From: Chimonanthus salicifolius
Lineage: Eukaryota > Streptophyta > Magnoliopsida > Laurales > Calycanthaceae
Length of the DNA stretch: 64,000 nt
Assembly (NCBI GenBank): GCA_013350335.1
Contig: CM023535.1
Span: forward strand, 34,504,991-34,568,990
Direction of reading: 5' to 3'
Part shown: piece by piece, positions 11,461 to 21,440 of the stretch
How positions within the stretch are numbered: position 1 is the stretch's first letter
Layout of the letters: every line of letters starts with the position of its first letter
The notes under the pieces: model-generated
The model's input: only the letters and a program-made list of their open reading frames with translations
The model's database searches: none
Told to the model about the DNA's origin: nothing
Position numbers and translations under genes: made by a program

Positions 11461-11887
11461 GAAACAGGAAGTTGAATCATCGAAGTAAGATTAAGACGGT
11501 TTCGTGTCTCACTGACTGATAAGAATCCCAACTGACCGACTCTTCGGAGTCCGCTGACTGGGGGCCGGATTAATTTACTTCGATTGACTCGGACTGAACA
11601 ATCAATCTGAGAACAACACTGATAGATAACAAAGTAAAGTACAGTCAACACAAGTGGATACAACAAACATAGCAAAGTAGGATGCACTCCCCTGATATCC
11701 CCCATTGAGAAACAAACAATAGGAATTTAGAGATTTCCCAGAAACAAAAGAAAACAATGTGTGAAGATTTGGCAATCTCCCCAAACAAAGCACATGAGAT
11801 TATACATGAAAAATCCCCCCAAAACCAAGATTGGTTTATTTAGAACTGCTGTGATGATTTATATGTTTTATATGTTATGGCACAGAT

Positions 11888-12349
11888 ATGTCAAGCAACG
11901 TGGAATATACAAAGTTGTGGGATAAAGGGACACATAGCTGTCCGATAGATTTGGTATCTGTGTCCAACAACTCCAGCATGGAGGTCAACGTGGACTTTCA
12001 GGAGGGACCACCTGAGGAAATTGAGGAGGATATAACATCTTTTCCGGAGGATCCTATGGAAGATGTTCCCTTGATAATGGAATCAATTGGGGAGATAGAT
12101 CCTGATATTATGTGTGAGTTGTGTAACCAGGATGGGCACAGCTGCACTTATTGTCCCCACCCTCTAGAAGTGGTTTGCCCGGTTTGTGGACTGCATGGCC
12201 ACGGAGAGGCAAGGACTAATTGTCCTTATGTTGGAGGACCAGGGGTAATACCCTGCTTGACATGTGGAGTATTGGGACACATGTCGATGACATGTCCCGA
12301 TAATCGCTTCAGGTTTGCTGATGATGCAGGGTCTTCCACGGAAGATTAG
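11888..12349 (+). CDS. Pre-gag ORF with three CCHC zinc knuckles
   Basis: This 153-residue ORF lies between the primer site and gag of element A, 213 bp before the gag start. Residues 30-75 are strongly acidic (EGPPEEIEEDI, EDPMEDVP). The C-terminal half holds three knuckles in a row: CELCNQDGHSCTYC (CX2CX4HX4C), CPVCGLHGHGEARTNC (CX2CX4HX6C) and CLTCGVLGHMSMTC (CX2CX4HX4C). There are no retroviral enzyme motifs. Zinc knuckles bind single-stranded nucleic acid, so an RNA-binding or chaperone role is possible; that is inference. The usual gag knuckle is also present further on (CFHCDHPGHFKKDC), so this is additional. I do not recognise a named family. It may be a captured plant CCHC gene or a lineage-specific accessory ORF. 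The frame is intact although pol is damaged. Confidence 0.7.
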   Translation: MSSNVEYTKLWDKGTHSCPIDLVSVSNNSSMEVNVDFQEGPPEEIEEDITSFPEDPMEDVPLIMESIGEIDPDIMCELCNQDGHSCTYCPHPLEVVCPVCGLHGHGEARTNCPYVGGPGVIPCLTCGVLGHMSMTCPDNRFRFADDAGSSTED

Positions 12350-12562
12350 GTTAAGAGGTAGAAAAGAAAAACAGGGAAAGGGGAATATTTTGTAAGGGTG
12401 CATTTTGTTCTTTATAGGGTTTGTTTTAACCTTACCAACCCTTGTACAAAGTTGAAATATGAATATAAAATATGCAATTTTATGATTCTATGAGGATTTA
12501 TGGCATTTAATGTATGTTGCGAAGAAAACTAAGCCAATAATGTTTTCATGAATTAGGGAAAG

Positions 12563-13840
12563 ATGGCACCACAGAAAAATATCCCAAAGAATCAGAAAGG
12601 AAAGGAGAAAGTATTGCAAATTGGATTAGGCGAAGGGGCTTCAAAAAGGAAGACCCGACAAGACGATCAAGGAAAGGAAAAAGAGATATCCTTCACTCCA
12701 CATGAAGAGGAGTTATCTCAATTTATAAAGGAGAAAGTTGTACGTGACAAAGGTGAGGAAGAACCTCAGCATGGGTCTGAGAAATCACTCCATGATAAGG
12801 AGGAAGAGGAGAACAGCAACAGCGGCGTACATACACCAATACCATATGTACCGCCTGAACTACAAAGCTTGGTACAAGCTGTAGTTACTTCCGTCCTCCA
12901 ACAACATCTGAATGGAGGAGGAAGCACCAGTGAGGCCAGTGACCGGAACATGGTCAGGGACTTCCAACAACAACGGCCACCTTATTTCAAGGGGAGAGCG
13001 GGGCCTGTTGGAGCGGAGAACTGGCTGAAGAAAATCTCCCAGATATTGACTCTGCTTAGCATCAAGAGTCACGCCCACAAGATTCTATTGGCCACATCAC
13101 AGCTGATAGATGACGCTGGTAAGTGGTGGGAAGTAGTGGAAAAGCAGCAGGCACTTGTGCCAGAAAGGGAGAGAACTGAAATGACCTGGGAGCAATTCTC
13201 AGCGACGATCCTGGAACACTATTTCCCAGAGGAGGAGAGGGAACGTCAGACTCAAGCATTTCTGTCATTGGTGCAGGGCTCCATGACAGTAGCTGAGTAT
13301 CACAGGGAATTCTTGAGTTTATCATGCTATGCGTTCTACATTGTGGACACGGAGTATCGGAAGGCTCGCAAGTTTGAGTATGGGTTGCGACCAAACATTA
13401 GGGCCAGAGTGACTGTGTTCAAAGCAGTTACGCTGGCGGAAGTGGTCAACAAAGCTACCATTGTGGAGCAGGAACTGGCGGAGTTTGTACGAGTGGACAA
13501 CCGTCGAGCGCCTAGTGGGAGGGGTACTTATCAACCCAACAAGAAGTTCCGACCGAATTTCAGCAGACCCTCGCCATCTGTTAGATCTACTGGGGGCTTT
13601 CGTCCTAATCAGTCCTCCCAATCTGTAGCAGTCACTCAGGCTTCTAGAGGAGTGAGCACCTGCTTCCACTGTGATCATCCAGGTCACTTTAAGAAAGACT
13701 GTCCAAAGCTCAACAAGCTGACATACTCCAGGGGATCGTTCCATCCGCCGGCCAGACCGGTTAACTCCAGAGGAGCAGGACGTATAATCGGGCGAGACGG
13801 GCGCCCAACCCTACTGGAGCTGGACGATTATTTACATTAA
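12563..13840 (+). CDS. gag: Ty3/gypsy Gag polyprotein (element A)
   Basis: 425 residues forming the structural protein of the virus-like particle. The N-terminal 100 residues are charged and low in complexity. The retrotransposon gag domain spans about 135-310 (FKGRAGPVGAENWLKK, WEQFSATILEHYFPEEER, YHREFLSLS, EYGLRPNIRARV). A basic S/R/P-rich stretch follows, with one zinc knuckle CFHCDHPGHFKKDC at about 366-379. The ATG follows an untranslated gap after the pre-gag ORF. Tekay-type elements normally carry gag and pol in one frame. Here gag ends at 13840 while pol is open in the -1 frame from about 13765, overlapping by about 75 bases; the end GRDGRPTLLELDDYLH looks out of frame. An old indel is more likely than programmed frameshifting. 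Confidence 0.9.
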   Translation: MAPQKNIPKNQKGKEKVLQIGLGEGASKRKTRQDDQGKEKEISFTPHEEELSQFIKEKVVRDKGEEEPQHGSEKSLHDKEEEENSNSGVHTPIPYVPPELQSLVQAVVTSVLQQHLNGGGSTSEASDRNMVRDFQQQRPPYFKGRAGPVGAENWLKKISQILTLLSIKSHAHKILLATSQLIDDAGKWWEVVEKQQALVPERERTEMTWEQFSATILEHYFPEEERERQTQAFLSLVQGSMTVAEYHREFLSLSCYAFYIVDTEYRKARKFEYGLRPNIRARVTVFKAVTLAEVVNKATIVEQELAEFVRVDNRRAPSGRGTYQPNKKFRPNFSRPSPSVRSTGGFRPNQSSQSVAVTQASRGVSTCFHCDHPGHFKKDCPKLNKLTYSRGSFHPPARPVNSRGAGRIIGRDGRPTLLELDDYLH

Positions 13841-13866
13841 CTTCTCCAGAAGATGAGGATCATTGG

Positions 13867-14598
13867 GTGATACAAGGTATGGCGGTAGTGACTAGTTCTT
13901 ATACATATGCACTATTTGATTCTGGAGCTTCACACTCCTTCATAGCTGCATCATTTATAACTGCTACCGGTACCTTAGTTCAAAGATTAGCCACAACACT
14001 TACAATTGTGTCCCCTGTCAGAGACTCGGCATTGGAACTTATATGCACGACAGTTAATACTGAACTAGCTGGACTCAGGTTTGAGTTCAATTATCTAGTA
14101 CTCGACATGACAGAGTATGATATAATCTTCGGCATGGATTGGTTGGCTAAGTTCCAGGCTAACATTGATTGTTATCGCCGAAGAGTGACATTCTGGTCAC
14201 CCGAGGGAAAACAATATGTGGTTTGTACAGACAAGCAGAGTGGACTACAAGAAGGATTGAACCATGTAATATTGAATAGTATCATCATAAACAAGGTGCC
14301 AGACACGGAACTTCCGGCAATTGTGAAGGAATTTGCGGATGTTTTTCTGAAGAAACTCCCTGGTTTACCACCCACGAGGGAGATTAATTTCGAAATCAAG
14401 TTATATCCTGGCACTGCACCAGTGTCTTTACCACATTATCGGATGGCACCAGCAGAGATGTTTAAGCTCAAGAAGCAGATTGATGAACTGCTCAGGCTGG
14501 GTTGCATCCGAAACAGCACATCGTCATGGGGAGCTCCAGTGTCTTTTATAAAGAAGAAGGACGGTTCACTCCGAATGTGTGTAGATTATCGGAGCTGA
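13867..14598 (+). CDS. pol: Pol part 1: aspartic protease and RT N-terminus (element A)
   Basis: The protease active site is [11 protein letters not shown] (residues 15-25), followed by [21 protein letters not shown]. The linker [31 protein letters not shown] and [11 protein letters not shown] leads into the RT start [20 protein letters not shown]. The same frame is open further upstream to about 13765 (GAGRLFTLTSPEDEDHW), so 13867 is only the first ATG; in a healthy element this would continue gag. It ends at a false stop 14596-14598 after CVDYRS. One G is missing from the Arg-Glu codons (CGG GAG read as CGG AGC), and the RT resumes in the next frame. Confidence 0.88.
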   Translation: MIQGMAVVTSSYTYALFDSGASHSFIAASFITATGTLVQRLATTLTIVSPVRDSALELICTTVNTELAGLRFEFNYLVLDMTEYDIIFGMDWLAKFQANIDCYRRRVTFWSPEGKQYVVCTDKQSGLQEGLNHVILNSIIINKVPDTELPAIVKEFADVFLKKLPGLPPTREINFEIKLYPGTAPVSLPHYRMAPAEMFKLKKQIDELLRLGCIRNSTSSWGAPVSFIKKKDGSLRMCVDYRS

Positions 14599-17198
14599 AT
14601 AAGCTAACAGTCCGGAACAAGTACCCTCTACCCAGGATCGATGATTTATTCGATCAATTGAGGGGTTCCAACCATTTTTCAAAGATTGATTTGATGTCTG
14701 GTTATCATCAAATCCGGGTTAGGGAGGAAGATATAGAGAAGACAGCCTTCAGGACGCGGTATGGACTATATGAATTTGTAGTCATGCCATTTGGACTCAC
14801 AAATGCGCCGGCTGTGTTCATGGACTTAATGAACAGAATCTTCCGTCCGTATCTGGACCAGTTTGTAATCGTGTTCATTGACGATATCCTGATCTATTCC
14901 AAGAGTCAGGAAGAACATGCAGAGCACCTACGGATAGTTTTGAATACTTTGAGGCAGAATAAGTTGTATGCCAAAGCCAGTAAGTGTAAGTTCTGGCTAT
15001 CTCAAGTAAATTTCTTGGGACATGTTATATCCGAGGAAGGAATAGCCGTGGATCCGGCTAAGGTGGCAGCAGTGAAAGACTGGAAAGCGCCAAAGAATGT
15101 AACCGAAATCCACAGTTTCTTAGGATTGGCGGGTTATTATCGGAAATTTATCATGGATTTTTCCAAAATAGCGTCTCCATTGACTCGACTCACTCAGAAA
15201 GGAGTCAAGTATGAGTGGTCAGATTTGTGCAACCGGAGATTTGAAACACTGAAAGAGAGACTTACAAGTGCTCCTATTTTAATTTTGGTGGAAAGGGGCA
15301 AAGGATATGAAGTACAATGCGATGCTTCAGGAGAGGGGCTAGGGTGTTCACTCATGCAAGGTCAACATGTGGTGGCATATGGGTCAAGACAGTTAAATAT
15401 TCACGAACGTCTTTATCCCACACATGATCTGGAGCTAGCTGCAGTGGTATTCGCTCTCAAAAGTTGGAGACACTACCTTTACAGTGAGAAATTTGAGGTA
15501 TTTTCTGATCATAAGAGTTTAAAATATTTATTTGATCAGAAGGAGCTCAACATGAGGCAGCGTAGATGGATGGAGTATCTGGCAGATTATGAGTTTACGC
15601 TTGGATACCATCCAGGCAAGGCAAACAAGGTGGCGGATGCCCTCAGCCGCCTATCACATGCATCGGTAGCATGCTTGATTAGAACAGAATGGGAGATGCT
15701 GAACACCATTCGAGACTTCAATCTTTATATCAACAACCGTGGGAGTATGTGTAATTTAATCATACGGTCCAATATGATCACCAAGATTGAACAAGAGCAA
15801 CGTATAGATCCGGAGGTGGAAGAGATATGGGCCAAGATCTCCACTGGTATAGTGTTACCGGAATGGGAATTACGACCAGGACAAGGTCTTTTATTCTGGG
15901 GAAGAGTATATGTGCCAAAGAGTTGCAGGAAAGAGCTATTGATTGAGGCTCATCAATCCAAGCTCTCCATTCATCCGGGCAGCACCAAAATGTATCACGA
16001 TCTGAAAAGGCATTATTGGTGGCACAGACTAAAAAGGGATGTGGCGGAATTCGTGGCACATTGTTTAACTTGTCAGCAAGTTAAGACTGAACATCAAAAG
16101 CCACCAGGGCTACTCAAACCCTTATCAGTGCCAAAATGGAATTGGGAGCACATTTCCATGGACTTTGTGACGGGGTTGTTGAGATCTACGAAGGGCAATG
16201 ATGCCATATGGGTCGTGGTAGGCCGACTGACCAAGTCTGCGCATTTCATTCCTATTAAGATGACGGATTCATCTGAGACGTTGGGTCGGCAGTACATCAG
16301 GGAAATTATTCGGCTACATGGCATTCCCCGAACTATAGTATCTAACAGAGATGGCCGATTTACCGGTAGAGTGTGGCAAAGTATGCAGTTAGCTATGGGG
16401 ACAAATCTACTGACTAGCACCGCTTTCCATCCACAGACTGATGGACAGTCAGAAAGGACGATACAAACCTTGGAAGACATGCTGAGAGCATGCATGTTAG
16501 ATTTCAAGGGTGGATGGGAGGACCACCTGCCACTGGTAGAGTTCTCGTATAACAATAGTTATCAGGCAAGCCTTCAGATGTCCCCATTCGAGGCTTTATA
16601 TGGTAGGCCTTGTAGATCACGAATGTGCTGGACAGAGGCTGGTGAGCCTGCATTGATTGGACCTGAGCTAGTCGCAGAGACTACAACACAAATTCAGTTA
16701 ATACGTCGGCATTTATTGACTGCACAAAGTCGGCAAAAGAGTTACGCAGATAAAAGAAGACGGTTTCTGGAATTTGAAGTGGGAGACATGGTATTCTTAA
16801 AGGTCTCGCCACAGAAAGGACACATGAGGTTTGGGAAGAAGGGGAAACTGTCACCAAGATTTGTGGGACCGTTTTCCATCATGAGAAGAGTGGGGGATGT
16901 GGCTTATCAGATAGCACTTCCTTCACAATTGGCAGCGTTACATGATGTGTTTCACGTGTCGATGCTAAGGAAATACAATTCCGATCCATCCCATGTATTG
17001 AATGTGCAAGACATTGAAGTACAAAGAGACGTGACATACGTTGAGAAACTAATAAGAATACTAGAGACTGAGCAAAGGGTGTTACGAAATAGAGCGATTC
17101 AGTTTGTAAAAGTGGTATGGGACCGACATGGTGTTGAAGGGGCCACATGGGAACTTGAATCGAAGATGAGAACAACTCACCCCGAATTATTTATGTAA
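14502..17198 (+). CDS. pol: Pol part 2: RT, RNase H, integrase, chromodomain (element A)
   Basis: 898-residue frame; the first 27 residues precede the RT frameshift and are not real. [12 protein letters not shown] (D63) and the catalytic FIDDIL (D127, D128). RNase H: VQCDASG (D274), DLELA (E311), FSDHKS (D336), then DALSR. Integrase: zinc site H484, H491, C521, C524; catalytic D554 (SMDF); SNRDGRF has Asn615 where the family has Asp (SDRDPRF); E651 (QSER). A GPY/F module (RFVGPF, about 786-791) and a chromodomain-like C-terminus follow ([24 protein letters not shown], to 898). The domain order protease-RT-RNase H-integrase-chromodomain marks a plant chromovirus, most like Tekay/Del. RT and RNase H active residues are intact. 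Confidence 0.93.
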   Translation: MHPKQHIVMGSSSVFYKEEGRFTPNVCRLSELNKLTVRNKYPLPRIDDLFDQLRGSNHFSKIDLMSGYHQIRVREEDIEKTAFRTRYGLYEFVVMPFGLTNAPAVFMDLMNRIFRPYLDQFVIVFIDDILIYSKSQEEHAEHLRIVLNTLRQNKLYAKASKCKFWLSQVNFLGHVISEEGIAVDPAKVAAVKDWKAPKNVTEIHSFLGLAGYYRKFIMDFSKIASPLTRLTQKGVKYEWSDLCNRRFETLKERLTSAPILILVERGKGYEVQCDASGEGLGCSLMQGQHVVAYGSRQLNIHERLYPTHDLELAAVVFALKSWRHYLYSEKFEVFSDHKSLKYLFDQKELNMRQRRWMEYLADYEFTLGYHPGKANKVADALSRLSHASVACLIRTEWEMLNTIRDFNLYINNRGSMCNLIIRSNMITKIEQEQRIDPEVEEIWAKISTGIVLPEWELRPGQGLLFWGRVYVPKSCRKELLIEAHQSKLSIHPGSTKMYHDLKRHYWWHRLKRDVAEFVAHCLTCQQVKTEHQKPPGLLKPLSVPKWNWEHISMDFVTGLLRSTKGNDAIWVVVGRLTKSAHFIPIKMTDSSETLGRQYIREIIRLHGIPRTIVSNRDGRFTGRVWQSMQLAMGTNLLTSTAFHPQTDGQSERTIQTLEDMLRACMLDFKGGWEDHLPLVEFSYNNSYQASLQMSPFEALYGRPCRSRMCWTEAGEPALIGPELVAETTTQIQLIRRHLLTAQSRQKSYADKRRRFLEFEVGDMVFLKVSPQKGHMRFGKKGKLSPRFVGPFSIMRRVGDVAYQIALPSQLAALHDVFHVSMLRKYNSDPSHVLNVQDIEVQRDVTYVEKLIRILETEQRVLRNRAIQFVKVVWDRHGVEGATWELESKMRTTHPELFM

Positions 17199-17245
17199 TT
17201 TATTTTGGGAACCCTACTTCATTCGATTTTCGGGACGAAAATTTT

Positions 17246-17255
17246 AAAAAGAGGG
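17246..17255 (+). promoter_or_regulatory. Polypurine tract of element A
   Basis: AAAAAGAGGG stands six bases before the 3' LTR start at 17262 and is the likely plus-strand primer. It follows CGGGACGAAAATTTT, which matches CGAGACGAAATTTCTTT before the polypurine tract of element B. Confidence 0.75.
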
Positions 17256-18394
17256 TTATATTGTAACACCCCAATTTCTCAATAAGATGAATATTTATGA
17301 AAGCCCTTGGATTGGTGAATTCAATAAATGTGATTGTAAATAAGGAAATGGTGGGATCCATTGTTCAAGTTAAGACCCTATGAGCATATTATAAGTGTCA
17401 AATTTGATTGAATGGGTAATGAACATCAAATTGGGACGAAATGGTTAATTGGGTCAAAAGACCCAAGTGGGACCCAAGGGGTCATGGTGGACTTAATTGA
17501 CCATTGGGTGAGCTCAAATTTAATGGGGTTAAGCTGAATTGATTGGAAATTAAGTGGAGCATAAATGGGTAGGCTTGATGCACATATGAAAACCAAATGC
17601 AAATGGCTAAAACAACCCATAAATGGGTCATGGAGTCAAAACGGGTCAACAAGCTAAATGGGGACCCAACGGGTCGGGTTGACCTTGTTGACCATGGCTG
17701 ACCGTGTGGGCCCTCAAATGAGCTCAATGGTGAGTTAAATCAGGTTGAGTGGAGCTGAATTGAGCTGGTTTTGTATTAAGAATGAGTTGACTCATGTGCA
17801 TTAAATGAGTGCCATTTAATGTGGTGAGTTCGGCTTGTGAGTTGGGTGAGTCAAAATGGAAATCAAAGGGGCTGTAAAATCAGTGAGTTGAAGGGAAGAT
17901 GAAGAGTTACTTGGGTCTCAAGCCACACAATACAAGTCCCACACGTTGGGGACTTGTGGTGTGAGCTTCCATGCAAAATTTTAAATGGAAATGGATGGGA
18001 ATTGGATGAGATGCATGGGAGTGCCAAAGGGTGCCTTGGGAGTGCCAAGGGGTGCCTTGGTTGGCACCAAATATCCCATTGGTTTGATCAAAGAATGATG
18101 AGAAGTAATGAGATAATATGGGGCTGTTTAACAAAAGGAAATACACCATTCATTTGGCCGATTTTCACACAAAGAAATCCTAAGAATCCTCATCTCTCTC
18201 CCTCTCTCCAAACTCTTTCTCTTGGCCCAACCAGCAAGTAGTGTCTTCACAATTGATTAAGCATATAATCAGCAAAGAAAGAGAGGCTAAGAAAGAAAGG
18301 AAGGCAAGGAGCAAAGGCAAGAAGAAAAGCTTGGAAAATTTGGTAAGTATTTCCATGGATTTTTGTTTAATAAAATGGGATTAATGAATCATGA

Positions 18395-19510
18395 TTTGGC
18401 CATGTCTTAGCCGAATCCATCAAGGATTAGACCATGGATGGTGTTTTACAAAAGTGATGAAAAACGGATCAATGGGTTCGGCCACTTTGGATGGCCGAAC
18501 CCCATGAAAAGAATTGGTTAATTTTGATGGTTTTCGTAAGATAAAATCATGCAAGTGTTGGACTGATTTGGATGTTTAATTAGACCAAAGATACATGTTT
18601 ATGATGAGGCAAAATAAGTTATTAAGGAAGGTTTAAAACATGGATTTGGATGTCACGATTTGGCCATGGAATGGCCGAATCCATCAAAGGTTTAATCTTG
18701 GAAATTGTTGATTAAAAAGGGGTCCAAATCATGGTCATAGGGTTCGGCCACCTTGGATGGCCGAACCCCATGAAAATATTTGATGATTTGGTATGGTTTT
18801 GGAGATATAAAAACCATACCAATGGTGGAGATGTTTGCATGTTTTAAATAGGGCTAAGTATTTGACAAAAGAGGTTTAAATCATAGGCCATTGGGTTCGG
18901 CCAATTGGGATGGCCGAACCCCATGAAATGATATGACATTTTTATGGAAAATTTGTATGGTTTTGAGGGATAAAAATCATACAATGATTCAAGGTTATTA
19001 ATGTGTTTTTATACGGAGATAAAGTTGATGTGTTGGGTCGGCCATTACATGGCCGAACCATAATGTTATTATGGTTAAAAATATTGAGCATGAACCATGT
19101 ATAAAAGATGGAATTAATTGGGATAACAGAACCCCATGGATCGGTTTATATGGAGGTAAAGTTTCATGTTATGAATATAAGTTTGCTGTTTCGGGTTGGC
19201 CATTGGATGGCTGAACCATGTGGTTAACATGGCTAAAGGGTAGAGTCCAATTGGTATATAAATAATGGAATCATTGAGTAAAAGAACCATAAGGGTTCGG
19301 CCATGTGTATGGCCGAGCCCCATGGACTGTTTTAATGGGAGATTTGGATTAAAATTATGTTGGAAGCTAAGGTTTGTTTTATGCTTTTGTTCTAAGAAAC
19401 ACCTATGCTTCGTTATGGATCTAATATTAATTTGATCAACCATGATAATGAGGGAAAGTAGGACAAAAATCAGATTGGTGAGGTTCGGCCATGAAGTATG
19501 GCCGAACCCC
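18395..19510 (+). repeat. Palindrome array GGTTCGGCCAT/ATGGCCGAACC, 9 copies
   Basis: Copies lie near 18395, 18475, 18657, 18740, 18895, 19035, 19193, 19294 and 19480. Arms are 10-12 bp. Loops vary in sequence (CTTTGG, CCTTGG, GTGT, GAAGT). Between this LTR and its 5' partner the arms are mostly unchanged; at 5939 one arm is TTCGGTCA where 18895 has TTCGGCCA. Confidence 0.88.
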
Positions 19511-20062
19511 ACTAATGGTCATTGGTGACCCTAGTGTGTAGTTACTATTGTTGATGGATGGACTTAGTGGTTAATTTATATGTATGGATGAATGATGTAA
19601 AGGACCAAACTAAAGTGGTTTGGATATGGACCTTGGTGTTTAAGGAAAATTAAACAAAAGGTTAGCCTAAATGGCATAAAGGTAATTATGGATGCAATGA
19701 TCAAAGATGAAATGATCATAGGATTGGATATATGAACCCCACAAGATGGCTTTTGGATCTTAAGATGTGAATGGAAATTTAAAATGATAGTATGATTGAC
19801 TTGATGTTACATCACAAGGTAACGGAACGTGAACGGCGTACGAGTCGTGACCAAGTGAAAAAGAACAAACACCGAAGCTATTCTTCGATAGGTTTCCTAC
19901 CTACTTGTAACCACTATGATGATTAGTTTTATCATGATTTTGATAAGATATGTTGTTATTATTATTATGTCTCAATTGGTTTCTGAATCATGAGATTTAT
20001 GTACATACGTCATATATTCATTGACATCTCATGCATGGACATGGGATGATGATTGTGGAAAG

Positions 20063-20340
20063 CCTCCTTAGGCGATGAGGGTCCCACCAGGAGTAGTATC
20101 ATGATGATGATAATACATTGGTCTCCTTAGGCGATGCAGATCCCACCAGGACAAATGTTATAATGATGAGAAATACATTGGTCTCCTTAGGTGATGCAGG
20201 TCCCGCTAGGAGAAATGTATAATGATGAGAATCACATTGGTCACCTTAGGCGATGAGGGTCCCGCCAAGAGAAATATTATGATGATGAGAGCCACATCGG
20301 CCTCCTTAGGCGATGCAGGTCCCGCCAGGAGGAATATCAT
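20063..20340 (+). repeat. CTCCTTAGGCG minisatellite, 5 copies (3' LTR)
   Basis: Same five-unit array as at 10470-10750, with a few point changes (TCCCACCAGGAG in unit 1, CCCGCTAGGAG in unit 3). The equal copy number in both LTRs fits duplication at the last retrotransposition. Confidence 0.88.
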
Positions 20341-21033
20341 CAAGAAGAACTGAAAGTGTATTGTGATTTACCTTAACGGTGAGAGTCTCGTCAAGTGATG
20401 GCTATGTATATGCGTGATGGGAGGGACTCATTACATGAGCATATTTACATAGCATTGATTTACCTGTTTTGATGACCATATATATTATGATATATGCATG
20501 TTTTTATATACTAACCATGTGGTAGCCCTAATCGGAAATCCTACTGGGCGCGTTGATCTAACGCCCTAATTCTATCCATAGAGGATAATGCAGGAAATGG
20601 AAAAGGGAAAGAGAAGGTCGTGGACCTGGAGGGGAGCCAAGCTTAAGCGCTTGATTGATGATTGGGATGTTTTTATTACTGTCTTTTGAGTTATATTCTA
20701 TGGACATGTAACAGCTAGTAAACTTTGCTATGGTTTGTTTATGGTATTTGACAATGGATGTTTGGATTAAGTTATTTCATGATTGAGACTTGTACTTGCT
20801 ATCTATTCAGTCTAATTCCGCAGTTAGTCTAGTTTATTCCGCATAACTTGTTTAGTTCCATGTGTGGTTTGTCTTTCGTGGGTTTAGTCCATGCACACAT
20901 GGGTGGCCAGTTAAGGGTGGGACTTAGGAAGTCCGAACTTAGCTCGCGTCGTGACGCCGCCCGCTCTCTTTCGGTGTTATTCTATTAAAAAAAAAATTAG
21001 ACTCTGATTTCTCGGAGAGGGCGGGGCGTTACA

Positions 21034-21440
21034 CCCCATTGGTGTGGTGATCCGAAAACACATTGAATTTCCAAGATAGGCGACATGTGTATTGCAATGC
21101 GTCTAAGTTTGGTTTGGGATGTATGCTGATGCAAGAAGGGAACGTAGCAACTTATGGTTCCAAGCAACTGAAGGGACATGAGCAGAACTACCTGACTCAG
21201 GATTTGGAGTTGGCAGTCGTTGTCTTCTCCTTGAAGTTGTTGAGACATTACTTGTATGGTGAGAAATTCAATGTGTTTTTGGATCACCATAGTCTCAAGT
21301 ATATCTTCACTCAGAAGGACCTGAATATGAGGCAACGGAGATGATTGGAGTATCTGGGAGATTACGACTTCAGTCTTTCCTATCACCCAGGAAAAGCCAA
21401 CGTAGTGGCCGACGCCTTGAGCAGAAAGTCACATAGCAAT
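21034..21440 (+). pseudogene. Gypsy RNase H fragment (element B type)
   Basis: Encodes RNase H pieces [35 protein letters not shown] and [22 protein letters not shown], then a stop (TGA for Trp), [20 protein letters not shown] and a sudden end. It is much closer to element B (45850-49870) than to A. FSDH is changed to FLDH. The left border is the 3' LTR of A. At 21440 it fuses to LTR sequence in the middle, with GTGCCCG at the join. Confidence 0.85.

Larger units (their letters stand above)
18343..20581 (+). other. Predicted LTR leader intron (3' LTR copy)
   Basis: 2239 bp from TTTG|GTAAGTATTT to TATCCATAG|AGGATAATGCAG. A second AG (ATGCAG|GAAA) 12 bases further is also conserved across the family and could be the acceptor used, as in the LTR at 57330 where the first AG is lost. 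The intron holds all the palindromes and the minisatellite of this LTR. Confidence 0.5.
4305..21033 (+). mobile_element. Nearly complete Ty3/gypsy (Tekay-type) element A
   Basis: The order is 5' LTR (4305-11446, with a nested solo LTR), primer site complementary to initiator tRNA-Met (11449-11460), a zinc-knuckle ORF (11888-12349), gag (12563-13840), protease-RT-RNase H-integrase-chromodomain (13789-17198), polypurine run (17246-17255) and 3' LTR (17262-21033). Without the nested insert and its target duplication the 5' LTR is about 3773 bp against 3772 bp for the 3' LTR. Most of the pair is about 99% identical by eye, suggesting a fairly recent insertion. No target duplication is visible: the left flank is GGTCGAG and the right flank CCCCATT. 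Two frame breaks and an integrase active-site change suggest it is no longer autonomous. Confidence 0.93.
17262..21033 (+). repeat. 3' LTR of element A
   Basis: Begins TGTAACACCCC and ends GGGGCGTTACA; 3772 bp and uninterrupted, so it is the reference for the split 5' LTR. In order: U3 with TTGACC/GGTCAA motifs; CT-rich tract near 18190-18230; purine-rich stretch; donor at 18343; nine palindromes 18395-19510; CTCCTTAGGCG minisatellite 20063-20340; GGGCGCGTTGATCTAACGCCC hairpin; acceptor ending 20581; CpG-rich U5 end with TTAGCTCGCGTCGTGACGCC. The flank CCCCATTGGTG belongs to an unrelated RNase H remnant. Confidence 0.93.

Noticed and set aside
11888..12349. Pre-gag ORF as a true cellular gene independent of element A
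   Set aside because: It lies exactly between primer site and gag on the same strand with no introns or own flanks; capture from a host gene remains possible, but it is now part of the element.
13765..13840. Programmed -1 frameshift between gag and pol as an established fact
   Set aside because: No clear slippery heptamer with a following stem was found by eye, and pol has a definite 1-base deletion elsewhere, so decay is at least as likely.
15778..16555. Long minus-strand frames opposite integrase
   Set aside because: Shadows of the intact pol frame; the plus strand has full domain content.
18395..19510. CRISPR-like pattern: short palindromic repeats with unique spacers
   Set aside because: The repeats are diverged, spacers vary from 80 to over 190 bp and are A/T-rich, no cas genes are present, and the setting is plant LTRs.
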